Positions 33,073 through 46,000 of a DNA stretch of 64,000 bases are shown here, in pieces; the first letter of the stretch is position 1; each line of letters begins with the position of its first letter. The DNA is from Agapetus fuscipes. Taxonomy: Eukaryota > Arthropoda > Insecta > Trichoptera > Glossosomatidae. The stretch is taken from NCBI GenBank assembly GCA_951799405.1, contig OX637343.1, positions 5,952,001-6,016,000 on the forward strand, read 5' to 3'. Under the pieces are notes generated by a model, which was not told the DNA's origin, made no database searches, and saw only the letters and a program-made list of their open reading frames with translations. The translations under genes were made by a program, and so were the position numbers.

Positions 33073-35459
33073 CAGACCAGGATTAAGCTCTCTGGAGGCC
33101 CTGGTGCGGAGAAAACTTCGGGCCCCATATTTTTTTTCACAAAGCAAATGATAGACTTTAAGAAAATATTAATTGAATGGTTGAATAAATAAATTGTACA
33201 GTGGACTGCACATGACTTTATAGCACAAAATACGGTCATGTTTAGGTCATAGCCAATTTTCATAACAAAACATTTAGTTGTGTGTAAGTAATGAAGCTAA
33301 TCTTTTTAAGCAATCGTCTTTTTGCAGTATTATCATTGATCCCGTTTGTATCAAAACTAACACTTTGTTTGGTGGGTACCTATACTTTTCATTGATATTT
33401 TGGAAAGTTATGATTGATTATTATATGGGTACAACTTACTAGATTTTAAGACTCGTTGCCTAGTATTTTATATTAGGCGTTTTAGTACCAAGAATACTAC
33501 AATTATTTTTGTATTAAAATTTGTCACTTTGTATGGTGGCTACACCTATTAATATTTATTTGAAAAAAGTAATGATTAATGTATGTAGGAATATATAAGA
33601 GCTTTTCAATTGTATATCATTATTTTTTAGTTAACCCGTTCTCTGCCGGGAAGATTTAAAATATTGTTTTCTCTTGTATGGCAACCCCCAAAACAAAGAG
33701 TATTAAGAGGCAATGCTTATTGTTGTGGTATAGCAATTGATTGAGCGAATTGTTATATGTAGGTTTATTTATGGGTATTAGACGTTTTGCTACCAAAAAT
33801 ATTACAATAATTTTTTGTATGAAAATTTGTCACTTTGTATGGTGGCTATACTTTATAATTTTTTTTTGAAAAAAGTAATGATTCATGTATGTAGGTATAT
33901 ATAAAAGCTTTTCAATTGTTGAACATTATTTTTCAGTTAACCCTTTCTCTGCCGAGATATTTTAAATTATTTTTTTCTCTTGTATGGCAACCCCCAAAAC
34001 AAAGAAAATTATGAGGCTATGGTTATTGTTGTTACATAGCAATATTATAATGACGAATATGCAGAAAATATAACCAAAATCGTAGGAGCCGTTTTGAGAA
34101 AATCTCATTTGAAACTTTCAGCTGTTCGGAAGCCATCTTGAATTTTCTAAAATTTGAAAAATGTTTCATAAAAGTTTTTTGCGTTCTGATGGGTTTTTGT
34201 AGCCTTTTAATTTCAATTTTTGATATAATGTAAACGGCACTTTATGTTTTTATTTTCAAAAATTTTATTTAAGTTTTATATAGAATTTGATGTTACGTAT
34301 ATAATTGTAGAACCTATCTTTTTTGTCAACGCTTTAACTTCTGAGAAAATCACAATTGTTTATTTTTTTCATATGGCAACTCATAGACGCAGATTAGCAA
34401 AAATGTTGCCATAACTAAATTTGATAAGAATGTATAAAACAACTACTTAACTGAAAATAAAAAAAAAATCGTTCGAGCCGTTTTTGAGAAAATCACATTT
34501 GAAGTTTTCTCCTCTTTGGAAGCCATCTTGAATTCTCAAAATAGTGAAAAACAAATTATATTGCAAAGAAGTTTATAAATTTTTCTTTCTTGTGAACCTA
34601 AAAAAAGTTTTACAAAATTGCGTTTTTATGGGTCTTTTTGATATTTTCGATGAAAATTTTGAGATCGTGTAAACGGTACTTTAAGTAAAAAAAATTTTAA
34701 AGTATTCTTGAAATTTTTGTAGAAATTAATATTACGCGTAAAATTGTTGAACATTTTTTTTTTGTCAACCCAGCCATTTCTGAGATAATCACAATCGTTT
34801 TTTTCTTTCATATGGCAGCCCATAGACGCAGGTTGGCAAGAGTGTTGCGATACCAAATTTTCTTAGAAAAAACTTAAGCAACGACCACACTGAAATTTTA
34901 AAGAAAACCGTTAGGGCCGTTTTTGAGAAAAGTGCAATTTTATGTTTTTTTTGTATGGCAGCCATCTTGAATTTTCAGGGTGGCGCCATGCCGGTCGGCT
35001 CATCAAAATCTGTGGTTATCAATTCTCTAAATCCAAAAATTGGTGTCTCTGTGATCAGTAGTTTCGGCTGGGACATACACTCATACGGACGGACAGGTTC
35101 GACAAATTAGGTTTTTTTGCATGTCCTGGTGCAGGACAACTCATTTCCGTTGAAACCTCATTTTTTTTTTTCGGACGAATACAATACTTTATAACAGTCC
35201 TTCGGACTGCTATAAAGTAAAAAAGATGCTAAATTGTTACATTTAAGCCTTTTGGGGTACGTTAAAGGTACCCTGAAAGGAAACCTTGAAACGGTGTCTT
35301 TATTTGTATGAAACGCGGCTTTTTGAGTCAAAAGTGATACAAATTAGTCCATAAGATCATTTTCAGTGTATTTACATACTCTTTGGAGGCCCCCTAGGCG
35401 CAGGCCTTGGTTCGGTCCCACCCACTCCCACCACTTGAACCGACATTAATCCGGGCCAG
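33073..35459. mobile_element. 2.4-kb hAT-type element with internal repeats
   Basis: Ends CAGACCAGGATTAAGC and the inverted ATTAATCCGGGCCAG, 8-bp flanks aatgaagc/aatgagac (6 of 8). Inside, 'gtcactttgtatggtggcta' occurs at about 33522 and 33826, and 'ttttgagaaaatc' plus 'gccatcttgaatt' occurs three times (about 34090, 34480, 34920). No transposase frame. Confidence 0.75.
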
Positions 35460-35847
35460 AATGAGACATCTTTAAATGGAAAAAAATAAACAGTGGAGTG
35501 ATGTGAAAGAATTTGGATATCCCAAAGATCAGTCTAGCAGCCGCATTATTAAGACAAAATTAAATCTGTTCAGTAGTTGCTTGCTCGACTGGCCAAAGTA
35601 TTATATAGGGAAAGCTTCCCGAAGTGGCTTGATTGACAGCTTAGATGGCTGCGGGAAACAGGAGTTCATTATTTATGAGGAAAAAACAAGAACATAAAAT
35701 AAAGATGAAGATGAGATTATTATCATTCACAGCTTGGGTATGAAAAAGAGGTTCACAAAGGAGTGTATAACTTTTACATTGAAGCCAGCCATAAAAATGC
35801 CGGTAGGGAAGGTCAAATAAGTTTAAAAAAAATATATTATCAAGTTC

Positions 35848-36255
35848 CTTGACTTATAGGTTGGTATGAGGCTGATCACCCATACTGTAAAAAATGGTTC
35901 ACTTTGCCAATGTCACCCCTGTTTCAGGGAATGTCGGCAAGAGTTGCAGGGCTTATTTTCATTTGAGGTTTGGATTTTATTTGTCACAATCAGCATTTGT
36001 AAGCGCGAACTACACGTGTTTGTTTGTGGGCATACATCTGAGAGCTTTGAATGAATATATCCTTGCAACTTAGATTATTATTATTTATTATTATTATTAG
36101 ATTATTATTATCTTACTTATGTCAACCCTGTTCAGGGAAGGTCGGAAAAAGTTGCTGGGCTTGTGTTCATTTGAGGTTTGGATTTTAATTTATGAGTATA
36201 TTATACACATGCAGGATTTGTAAGTGTAAACTTGCGCGTGCCTGTTTCTTCGAGG
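35848..36255 (+). repeat. Two REP-D copies in tandem
   Basis: First (35848-36078) is full length from 'ttccttgacttataggttgg'. The second (36113-36255) starts at 'tgtcaaccctgttcaggg'. Confidence 0.8.
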
Positions 36256-36507
36256 ATTCGCATTTGGCGAGTGAACCTTTTTTTTACAGATAAGGGGGCT
36301 GGCCTTACGCCAATGTGGTTGTTTCCCAGCTCCCGAGGGGCTGGTACCTATTTATTGTGAAGGCTGAGTAAGCCTTGCTGATATTTTATTTGGGGTTTGA
36401 AATAAGCACCGAAACGGGACACAATTTCTGACACACTCGGTGGGATTCGAACCCGTGCTCTCAGCTTTGAATACAAGCAGTCTACCAACTGATTTATCGA
36501 CCGGACG
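36245..36507 (-). repeat. SINE-1 copy
   Basis: From 'ttcgcatttggcgagtgaac' to the head complement 'gatttatcgaccggac'. Confidence 0.85.
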
Positions 36508-36971
36508 CAACTATGATATTATATAGGTACAGATTGTATACTAAAATTTATATTGTTTAGAATGATCCACCCTTGTATCACAATACTTGGAATCGGAGTT
36601 TCAGAGATAAGGAGCATCTGTAACGCGAGTTTAAAACTTTAAACTTAATCATAGCATTTCACTAAAACGTGTCGGAATTAAAAACAGCGCCACTAACGAG
36701 CGTTTCAGTATTCATACATTTTTGATAAAACGCTACGATATGCATGTGACAGTGATGTAAAACAAATGTACAGATTTTTATTTACAAAACCTCAGTTTGT
36801 TCAGTGACTTGCTCTGCTACGCATCTCCGTAATATTTCACAAAACAATAAATAATTCTTAAACAGAAGCAGAAAATATAAATTCATATTTACTATGTGAT
36901 AAGTAATTTTAGGAGTCTATTTAATAATATAATATTTTTATATAATTTTTTGGAGTCAATAGTGAACGAAA

Positions 36972-37059
36972 ATGAAGTCGAAATTCTTGAATTTTTTGGT
37001 TTTGTTGTTTATTTCTGGATTTGTGATAAATGCAGTTGTTTGCGAGGAAACGGAAGAGG
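36972..37059 (+). CDS. Fbln1: Fbln1 exon 1: start codon and signal peptide
   Basis: The ATG opens MKSKFLNFLVLLFISGFVIN followed by AVVCEETEE, a basic n-region, hydrophobic core and likely cleavage near AVVC-EE. The sequence before the ATG is 'aacgaaa'. The donor G|gtatgt leaves phase 1, which fits exon 2 exactly. No TATA box was identified upstream. Confidence 0.8.
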
Positions 37060-40000
37060 GTATGTTTTTCTTACGCTTGAATGTATTGTCTATGTTCTTT
37101 AATCTAAGTTGCAAAGATATCTTACATTTCAGCTTCATATTACAAACATTCCCACACGTATGAGTTTGCGCTTACTCACAAAATAAAAACCCAAATCTTA
37201 AACACCTTTACGACTTTCATCGTCTTTCCCTGAAACAGGGGTGACATTAGGAGAGTGAACTCATTTTTACAATAAGGGTGGTACCTACCTCACACCAAAA
37301 AAGTCAAGTAAAATAATTTGAATATTTAAAGTGAACAATTTTTTGTACAGTGTGGATAGTCAGCCTCATACCAACCAATAAGTCAATGAATTGTACTTTA
37401 TTATTTTTGTAAGTACAATTCCTTGACTTATAGGTTGGTATGAGGCTGACTACCCATACTGTAAAAGATGGTTCACTTTACCAATGTCGCCCCTGTTTCA
37501 GGGAAGTCTGAAAGACTTTCAGGGCTTGATATGATCATTTGAGATTTATGTATTTATGTTGCAAGTTCACATGCGCCATGTGTGAGTGCGAGCTTACCCG
37601 TGTCTGTTTATGGGAATACATTAACCATGAATGTTAAATGTTAATATATCTCTGCAACTTAGAGTAAAGAGATCTATGCGATTGATTGACCTCTAGAGGT
37701 ATTTAAATCAGAAGTATTTTGTTTAGTAAATAAACTTGATTTATAAACATAGTTAGGTATTTATTTTATTAATCTTGTTTAGAATTTTCTAGGAATTGAT
37801 TGTTAACGCTACTAAGCTGCATATATTGTGTAAATTCTTGCCGCTTGGACTCGCATGTGGCGAATGGAACCTATTTATTCTTCAATTTTCCTTGACTTAT
37901 AGGTTGGTATGAGGCTAACCACCCATACGGTAAAGCTTGGCCAATGTCATCCTTTTTTCAGGGAAGGTCGGCAAGAGTTGCAGGACTTGTGTTCATTTGA
38001 GATTGGGTTTTTATATTGTAGGTCCACATGCGGCATGTGTTAGCGCGAACTTATACGTGTCTGCTTGTGGGAATGCATTTTTAATATGAATCTCAAATGA
38101 TATAGGGTATATCTTTGCAACTTAGATTTAGATTTAGAGATAGATTTAGATTTAGAGATGGGTCGGCCTTACGCCTACTAATTCAGCCGACGTTGGGGTT
38201 TCCCAGCACCCGACCCCTCGGGTGCTCATTTCTTGTGAAGGTTTTAAGTAAACCTTGTCGGAATTTTATTGGGTTTAAAAAAATTGGTTGAATAAAGTAT
38301 GGAAACTGCTCCCTTACCGATGAAAATAAACAGTTTCCACTGCCAAATGTGAAAATTTCGCATGTGGCGTGCTGAACCTATTTATTTTCACAGGTAAGAG
38401 GGCCGGCCTCACGCCGACCGCTTCATTTGAAATGAAGGTTTTCCATCTTCCGAAATGGCTTGTTCTCATTTCTTAGAAAAGCCGAGTAAGCCTTGCCGGT
38501 GCTATAATAGTCGGTGTGAAATAAATACCAAATCGGAAAATAATTTATAACGCCGTTGGTGGGGATCGAACCCTAGTCCTATGGCATGCACGCCATGACA
38601 AATCGGTTAAAGTTAACTAGTCCACAGACAGCTCGTCCATTGACAAATCGGTCACACGACCGTTCTATTATTTATTTATACAAAATTTAGATAGCGCCTT
38701 GTCACTGCAAAGGCGCTTGTCCATAGACCATATGATTGGACGAAGAGGTGAGTCTTGAGACGTCTTTTAAACAGTCTCTCCAAATCCAGTTCCCTCAGTG
38801 AGGCGGGAATAGCATTCCAAGTCATTGGAGCGGCCGCCTTGAATGCCCTGTCTCCAAAAACAGTGCGGGGCCTTCTTGCAGAGATGTCCAAGCAGCTGTT
38901 TCTTGATGCAGCTGACCTCAGTGTTTGTCCGCTGGAGACACCAGCTCCATCAGGTACCCCGGAGCACTCCCACGCAGTGCTCTAAAGCTCATCCTCTCTC
39001 TCTACCAAAAAAATGCAGAAAAAGGAAAGGAGATGTATAATAAAATATTTACTAAGCTCATGAGGTCCGCTCCGTAATTCAGTGCGAACACTTCGGACTC
39101 TGAATGGAAGGTTGTGGGTTTGAATCCCGGCGGAGCACCAAAAATATACCATTTATATTTTCAATTATGCTCTTCGCTGGGTTGAAAATTTCATATACCT
39201 ACATTTACCAAAGAACGGTCACCAAAGGTCCATCCAGCCTCACAGCAACTTGGCCTTGCTTGAGAATCAACGCTTTCTATAGCGATGACTAAGCTATTTC
39301 AGTGTGATTCACACTGAAACAGCGCTCACCAAATAAATCATCCTAAGATTATTATAATTATTATTACTACTAAAGATTGACTATTATTAATTAAATTCTG
39401 CTTATAATTATAATCACCTATTCTCAGATAATTTGATAGCAAACATAAATAGTTTATCTTGTAATAATGAAAACATAAACTCCAAAATACCTACGTGTTA
39501 TTTATGTCATAAAACATTGGCCTACTTTTGCCAATGCCACCCCAGCATCAACAAAAGTTGCAGTTTAAATACTCGCAGAGCTATTCACAAAACCTTTGGT
39601 TCACAGCTGATCTACAGATCATCGATTTTTTACTGAAAATTCACTGCCAGCTGCGGATGAGCCATGGCTTTGCTGTTTGAGAATAACACCGATAAAATGT
39701 TATTTGTTGAAGCCATAGAACAAACCCGAGTGTGTGACGCCGAAATATGAGACTCTCCCCCGAGTGCTTGTTTGGCTTATCTACCATTGGATTCAAGATG
39801 ACCTTTAAATGAAATCGTCTTATAAACCTTGACTTATAGGTTGGTATGCGGCTGACCACCCATGCTGTAAAAATGGTTCACTTTGCCAATGTAACCCCTG
39901 TTTCAGGGAAGGACGTCAAGAGTTGCAGGGTGTATGCCCATTTGAGATTTGGGTTTTTACGTTGTTGGTTCACGTGCGGCATGTGCTAGCGCGAACTTGT

Positions 40001-43000
40001 AGTACGTGTCTGCTTGTGAGAATGCATATAATGTGAATCCCCAATGTAGCATATCTTTGCAACTTAGAGTAGATTAAATTAGAACCACATTTTACACAAT
40101 CTGAGCTAAGAGAAAACGTTTCAGTATTCATAAGACACATTGGTCCAGTACACATATGTACTCACATTGCTCATATGGAATTACCTATATTGGAAATAAG
40201 ACAAACAAGCACTTTAAGGTGGCGGGGTGTTACGAGGAAATTGTTATAACTGTAACGCCGTCGTCGTTCCACTAGGGGTGGCCCGAACCTGTCTCATCTA
40301 CTTATCCTGACATATACTTCTCTCAGTTCATTCATATCCACCACTTCTTTCAAACATTTCCTCCTTCCATACTTCTTTCATTTCCACACATTAAAGGTAT
40401 AACTGAATAAGTGACATATTAAGCTAACACGGATTTCTCAAATAAATGCACATTTTTTCTATTTTCTACGAGAGAAAACACTAAAGTGGTGTGAAAATCC
40501 TGTAGTTTTTCATGAGCACTTCTTTATAATTTGTTCATTTACTATGAGAAGTTACACCCGATAAAATATTTTGTCCATGATTTCTCAAGTCAGTGAATCA
40601 GCACTTTTTTACGTTTAAAAGGTGGCGATATGCAGAATAAAATAATGAATTATTAATTCTTAATTATGTTAATACCTGTTTCTGGCCAGGCAAAAAGGGG
40701 GGTGAGTTTCATTACTTTTCCCACATTTATTTAAAAAAAAGAAGAAGATGTTTTTTCATTGACTTATGATATCTGTGGACTAGAAATTATTTTAACGAAA
40801 ATAGACAATGTTCCAACCTGCTTACGATAATGGTCATTAGCAAGAAAGAGAACAGAGAACTTCACAGTTGAATTTCAATGCGTACAAAAAAACTCCGGCG
40901 AATGTAAAAATGTTTCTAGAAAGGTGGCAGCATTGCCTCGTGCGTATAAGGAGCTGTCCGAACATAGACGCATGCGGTATAAATCTTGTGATCGATAAAA
41001 TTGAGGAATTTTAAAGGAAAAAGGCCTTATTTTAAGACATTATGGCATTTGTATTAATTGTGTGTCAAAACACAAAATAGAGAATACAAGACACGTAAAA
41101 ACATGTTTGGTATGGCTACACAACTGTAACGTTTGACAGGACTGCGACAAAAGTGGTAGATAGTGTGTATCAATGCAGTAAGTTAGTTTCCGCTCCTCTA
41201 TGTTATTACTCAATGTATTTTTTTCTACACATGGTTGGCGATGACTGATTCTCGGTACGGGCAGGTTACCTAATAGTTCAATTGTTGTCCCTGTCCAGTA
41301 ATAGTAAATCAATTCCCGGCAGTTAGAGATGGGCCGCCAGTACACGTAATTCCTCCCATTTGACTAGTGTTGGGTCAAGGCGACTCTAATTGCCGGCAGT
41401 TGACCTGGCGAGTTGACCCAACCCTAGCTCTCTCTATGGCTCAATTATTATCCTCGGAAAAATACATACACAAATAGGTACTTTATTAAAAATATTCCAT
41501 TACCGATTTGCATCTGTAAATGGAGGAATTCCTATAATAAGCAAATCGTTTTTTTGTTCTTTCGGGTTTGACCATGTTCTATTTGCACCTCCTACATCTG
41601 CCGACGTTTCGTTTTCACGAGCAGAAAGCATCTTCAAGGGCGCTTTGATAACTCGCCTTGAAGATGCTGGATGCTCGTGAAAGCGAAACGTCGGCAGATG
41701 TAGGAGCTGCAAATAGAACATGGTCAAACCCGAAAGAACACAAAAATGATTTGTTTATTATAAACACCAGCCATGAAAGTGAAAGTTGTAAACTTTATTT
41801 AATATACCTATGGATACCTTAAAGGTAAAACTGAATAAGTGACGTATTAAGCCAATATGGGTTTCTCAGATAAATGAACCTTTTTCCTATTTTCTACGAG
41901 ATAAAACACTAGAAAACGTGTGAAAAACCTGTAGTTTAGAAGTTATTCATGAGCACTTCCTTATAATTTGTTCACTTACTATGAGAAGTTACTCGCAATA
42001 AAATGTTTAATATAAGATTTCTCAAATCAGACAATCTACTTTTATTTAGTTTTACCTTTAAGGTGGCGATATATTAATGGCTTAATCTGTAAGCCAGCCA
42101 ACTCCGTTTTGGATAATTGTACAAGAAAGCAAATAGACTTAGTGTTATTGTTAATATATGAATTTCTCAATAAAAAGTTTGGAAATATTTTATTACTTTA
42201 TTAAATTTTGAATAATCCTTGTATTTTGAAATTAATAACTTTTTTATTTTTAGAAGGATACAATGTGTTTTGCAAATTAAGCCATAGTTATGTATTTTTA
42301 TAACAAACAACTCAGGTGATGACAGGTGTAATAACTTTGCTATCTCAATTTTCAGCAGTAACTTCTGAAATTTATATATATTAAATAATAAATTTTAATA
42401 AAAAAAAAAAATTGAGTTTATTTTGTACCGGCACCAGCAGTACCTCCCATCTTCAGGTATAAAATGGAACTAACACGTCACAAACAATACAAAAATAAAA
42501 GAAATAGGTTCCACTCGCCACATGCAACCTCTTCTGGGATAACGCGGGCAAGAAGGTACACTAAATGTGTAGCTTAAAAGCATTAAAAGCAATCAACATC
42601 CCTCCTAACAGCCACCCCTGCCCATCGCGAGTAACCGTCATTACGTAAAAGAAGAAGAATTATTCAAATACATATTTCAGATATCAATGTCCCAAACGGA
42701 AAGAGAACTTTATTTTGAGTACAGAATCTAATCTTATCTAAGTTGCAAAGATATGTTACATTGGAGATTCACATTACATGCATTCTCACAACCAGACATG
42801 TAAAAGTTCGCGCTTGCACATGCCTCATGTGAGCCCACAACATAAAAACCAAATTCTCAAATGGACATACACCCTGCAACTTTTGCCGCCCTTCCCTGTA
42901 ACAGGGGTGACATTCGCAAAGTGAACCATTATTACAGCATGGGTGGTCAGCCTCATACCAACCTATAAGCCAAGGAACAACAGAACATTTACATAAACTC

Positions 43001-46000
43001 CCCTAAATCTAAATCTAAGTTGCAAAGATATATATCATTGGAGATTCATATTAAATGCATTCCCACAAGCAGACACGTATAAGTTCGCGCTAACACATAT
43101 CGTATGTGGACCTACAATATAAAAACCCAATCTCAAATGAACAAAGCCCTGCAACTCTTGCCGACCTTTCCTGAAACAGAGGTGACATTGGCAAAGTGAA
43201 CCATATTTTTATAGTATGGGTGGTCAGCCTCATACCAACCTATAAGTCAAGGAATCCGTAATCGATCGCGTAAATTCAAAAACACTCTTGAACAAATGTG
43301 TGTCGACAAATTCTTGAAGTATATTTTTCTTACCTAAGCGCCTGGTTCGGTCGCACTACTTCAAGCGTGCCTGCTTGTAAGAGAATATGATGATGGTTAT
43401 CACAATGTTTGATTTGTTTTGCAGAAGACCTTTCGACAGAGGAGCCCGAGGACTGCTGTTCTGAGGGAGAGGAGTGGGTGGACCAAGGATGCTCAGCTCC
43501 TGAGGATCCTGACAGGAGCGAGGCCTGCCTCAGCAGCGCGGTGGACTGCTGCAGGAAGGTCATCAAGTAAGATATGCGAGGAATCAACAAAGATATTGTT
43601 ACGTTTTCCCTTAGGGTTCTTTTAATTAAAACACAAGTTTAACACAAGTTAGCCATACAGTTTATTTACACAGACTTTCTTACAATAGATTTATTTTAAC
43701 AGACTTATTCTAACAGATTTATTTTAACACACTTATTTATTTCGTACAGATTACATTTATTTTACACCATATTGGTCGCCCTAGTAACTAGATACTCCTC
43801 TGTGTGAGTGCTTCGAAGACTGACTCGCTTCAGCCGATTGTCGCCCTTCTTATAGCGGAACCTAGGGGCCATTCCGGCCTGCCCTAGAAAGTTCCACTAC
43901 CACAGTTGTATAGACGATTCTGGACATATTTATTTCATGAAGAGTCCATTTCCTACCTACATACACACCTTACAATTACAATCGTCTGGGCTAGAACATT
44001 CTCTCAAAACACACGTACACCAATAAGCATCTACCAGTGTATTTCGTTACATTATCCCCCCCTTAGGCTGTTCCGCCCCGGAACAGTCTTTTCTTTAAGA
44101 AGGTACGGGCAGTTTGACCCACAGTTGCATCCAGTGGTCAGGAAAAATGACGTTCCACGGAATTTTCCCCTTAGGGTTTTGCCCGTCATTGCTGGCTGGT
44201 GTGGGGGGGGGTGCTTTCCTCTTGGCGGCCGGCATGGGCGCCTTTCCTTGGTTGGGGGCGCCGCCTTGCGTCCCCGGTTAGCCACCGCTCCTCGGCTCCG
44301 CTTGCTCGCCGGCTCCTGCGTCAAAGGATCAGAATCCTTGGTTGTCGGAGCCGCTCTCCTGCTCGGAAGCGGAGCTCTCACTCTTGCTCTCGTCCTCTGA
44401 CTCGCTGAGTGGCTTCCTGCCGCGCCATGCTTGGGTCGTCCCTTCTGCTTGCTCTGCTTGGCTGAGCCCCTGCGGGCGGGGGCGCGGCGCCTGCGGGAGG
44501 GAGCGCTCCCCTCCCCCACTGACGGGTCAAAGTCAGAGTCCGCCTCCTGTCCGGAGCCACTCGGGTTGTACGAGCCATCTGAATCCCCTAATTCATCCCT
44601 GCTGACCTTGGGTCCCCGCACTTTGGTTTCCGGATCTGTTTCATACTCCTCGTTAGAGTAACCTCTCTTGACAATAGCAGCAGCGGACCTTCTGGGCCTG
44701 CCTCCCGTGGCCTCGCCGCGGTCAGTCACCGGCCTCTCCTTCATCAGCCCCCTGGCGTGCGAGGAGACCTGCTTTGGCAGCAGCAGGAAGCCCACCACCC
44801 TGCTGACCAGCTCCGTGGGCGCGCCCCTCTTGTCCAAGCCCAGCTTCTTGCACAGCGTCCGCAGCTGCTTGGGCTCCAGCTTCTGCACCTCCTCCACCTT
44901 GGCCTTGTGCTCAGGCGTGTCCTTCTCAAACTCGTAGCCCTTGAACTTCTTTTTGTTGCGCTTGATGAGGTTCGTGCGGCACAATTGATTGTACAGGAAC
45001 TTGAGGTCCTCCATCTTGAACCTGGAGATGGCCACCTCCACGTCGGGGATGTGGTCGATGGGGATGCCCCGGCCCGCGGGCACGGGCACCGGCGGCTCCA
45101 CGGCCTTCTTCTTCTTGGGCGCCTCCTCCACGGCCTCCTCCGCCTTCTTCTTGGGCGCGGGCTTCTTTTTCACACTGTTGGCCTTCTTGGCCTTGCCCTT
45201 CTTGTCCTTGGCGTCCTCATCCTCCTCCTTGGCGTCCGTCTCCTCCTTCGCATCCTTGTCAGCCTTTACCTCAGCCGAGTCACTCTTGCCGTTTTCAGCC
45301 GACTTGACATCGTCTTTGACATCTTTGCTGTCAGCTGCGTCCTCAGCCTTGAGCTGGCCGTTGTTTTGGCCTTCAGGTCTCCCTTCCCCAACTCCTGAGA
45401 CGACTCATCCTCAGTTGACATATCGGCCTTTTTGTCATCCTGATTATCACTTAATTTTACACTATCAGTGTCCACCGACATTTTTAAGGCTAGGTTTTTA
45501 GCCCTCTCCTCCTTCCAACCAGCTAGGTCTTCCCTCAAGCTCTTGAAGTTGGCAGCCATCTTTGTTTTAAACTCTTCCACGGCTCGCTCGCGGTCCCCTC
45601 CAGACGCCATGACAAAATATGCCGGGTCTTCGCCTGACTGTTCCAAGGCCTCCATGAGGCGTGCTTGTAAGGCCGCCTTCCCTCCTGAGGTCTCCAGGTC
45701 CCTCTCCAGAAGCTCATTCTTAAGCTCATAGGCTTTGAGGTCCTTGATGTTCACCATAGCCATTTTTTATTTTAACAAAAATTTAAATTTACTTCAAAAT
45801 AATTTACTTCAAAACAAATTATTTTACAAAAAAAATATTTTTAAATTTCAAATAATGATATTAGATAATGATTATTTACTTTGCTTCGTCAGATCGGCTA
45901 ATGAGTATTTACTAACACTACCACAATATTATTAACACGTTATCTATGTACACTTCAATCAAATTTTTAGCGGGTAACCACACAATCGTTTTTAATTCAA

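Noticed and set aside
38755..39040. Plus-strand frames over 38645-39010
   Set aside because: The minus-strand frame carries the LINE C-terminal motifs; these are its shadow.
44052..45500. Several long plus-strand frames opposite the DEK-like sequence
   Set aside because: They mirror GC-rich coding sequence on the minus strand, are Leu/Ser/Arg-rich and show no domain.
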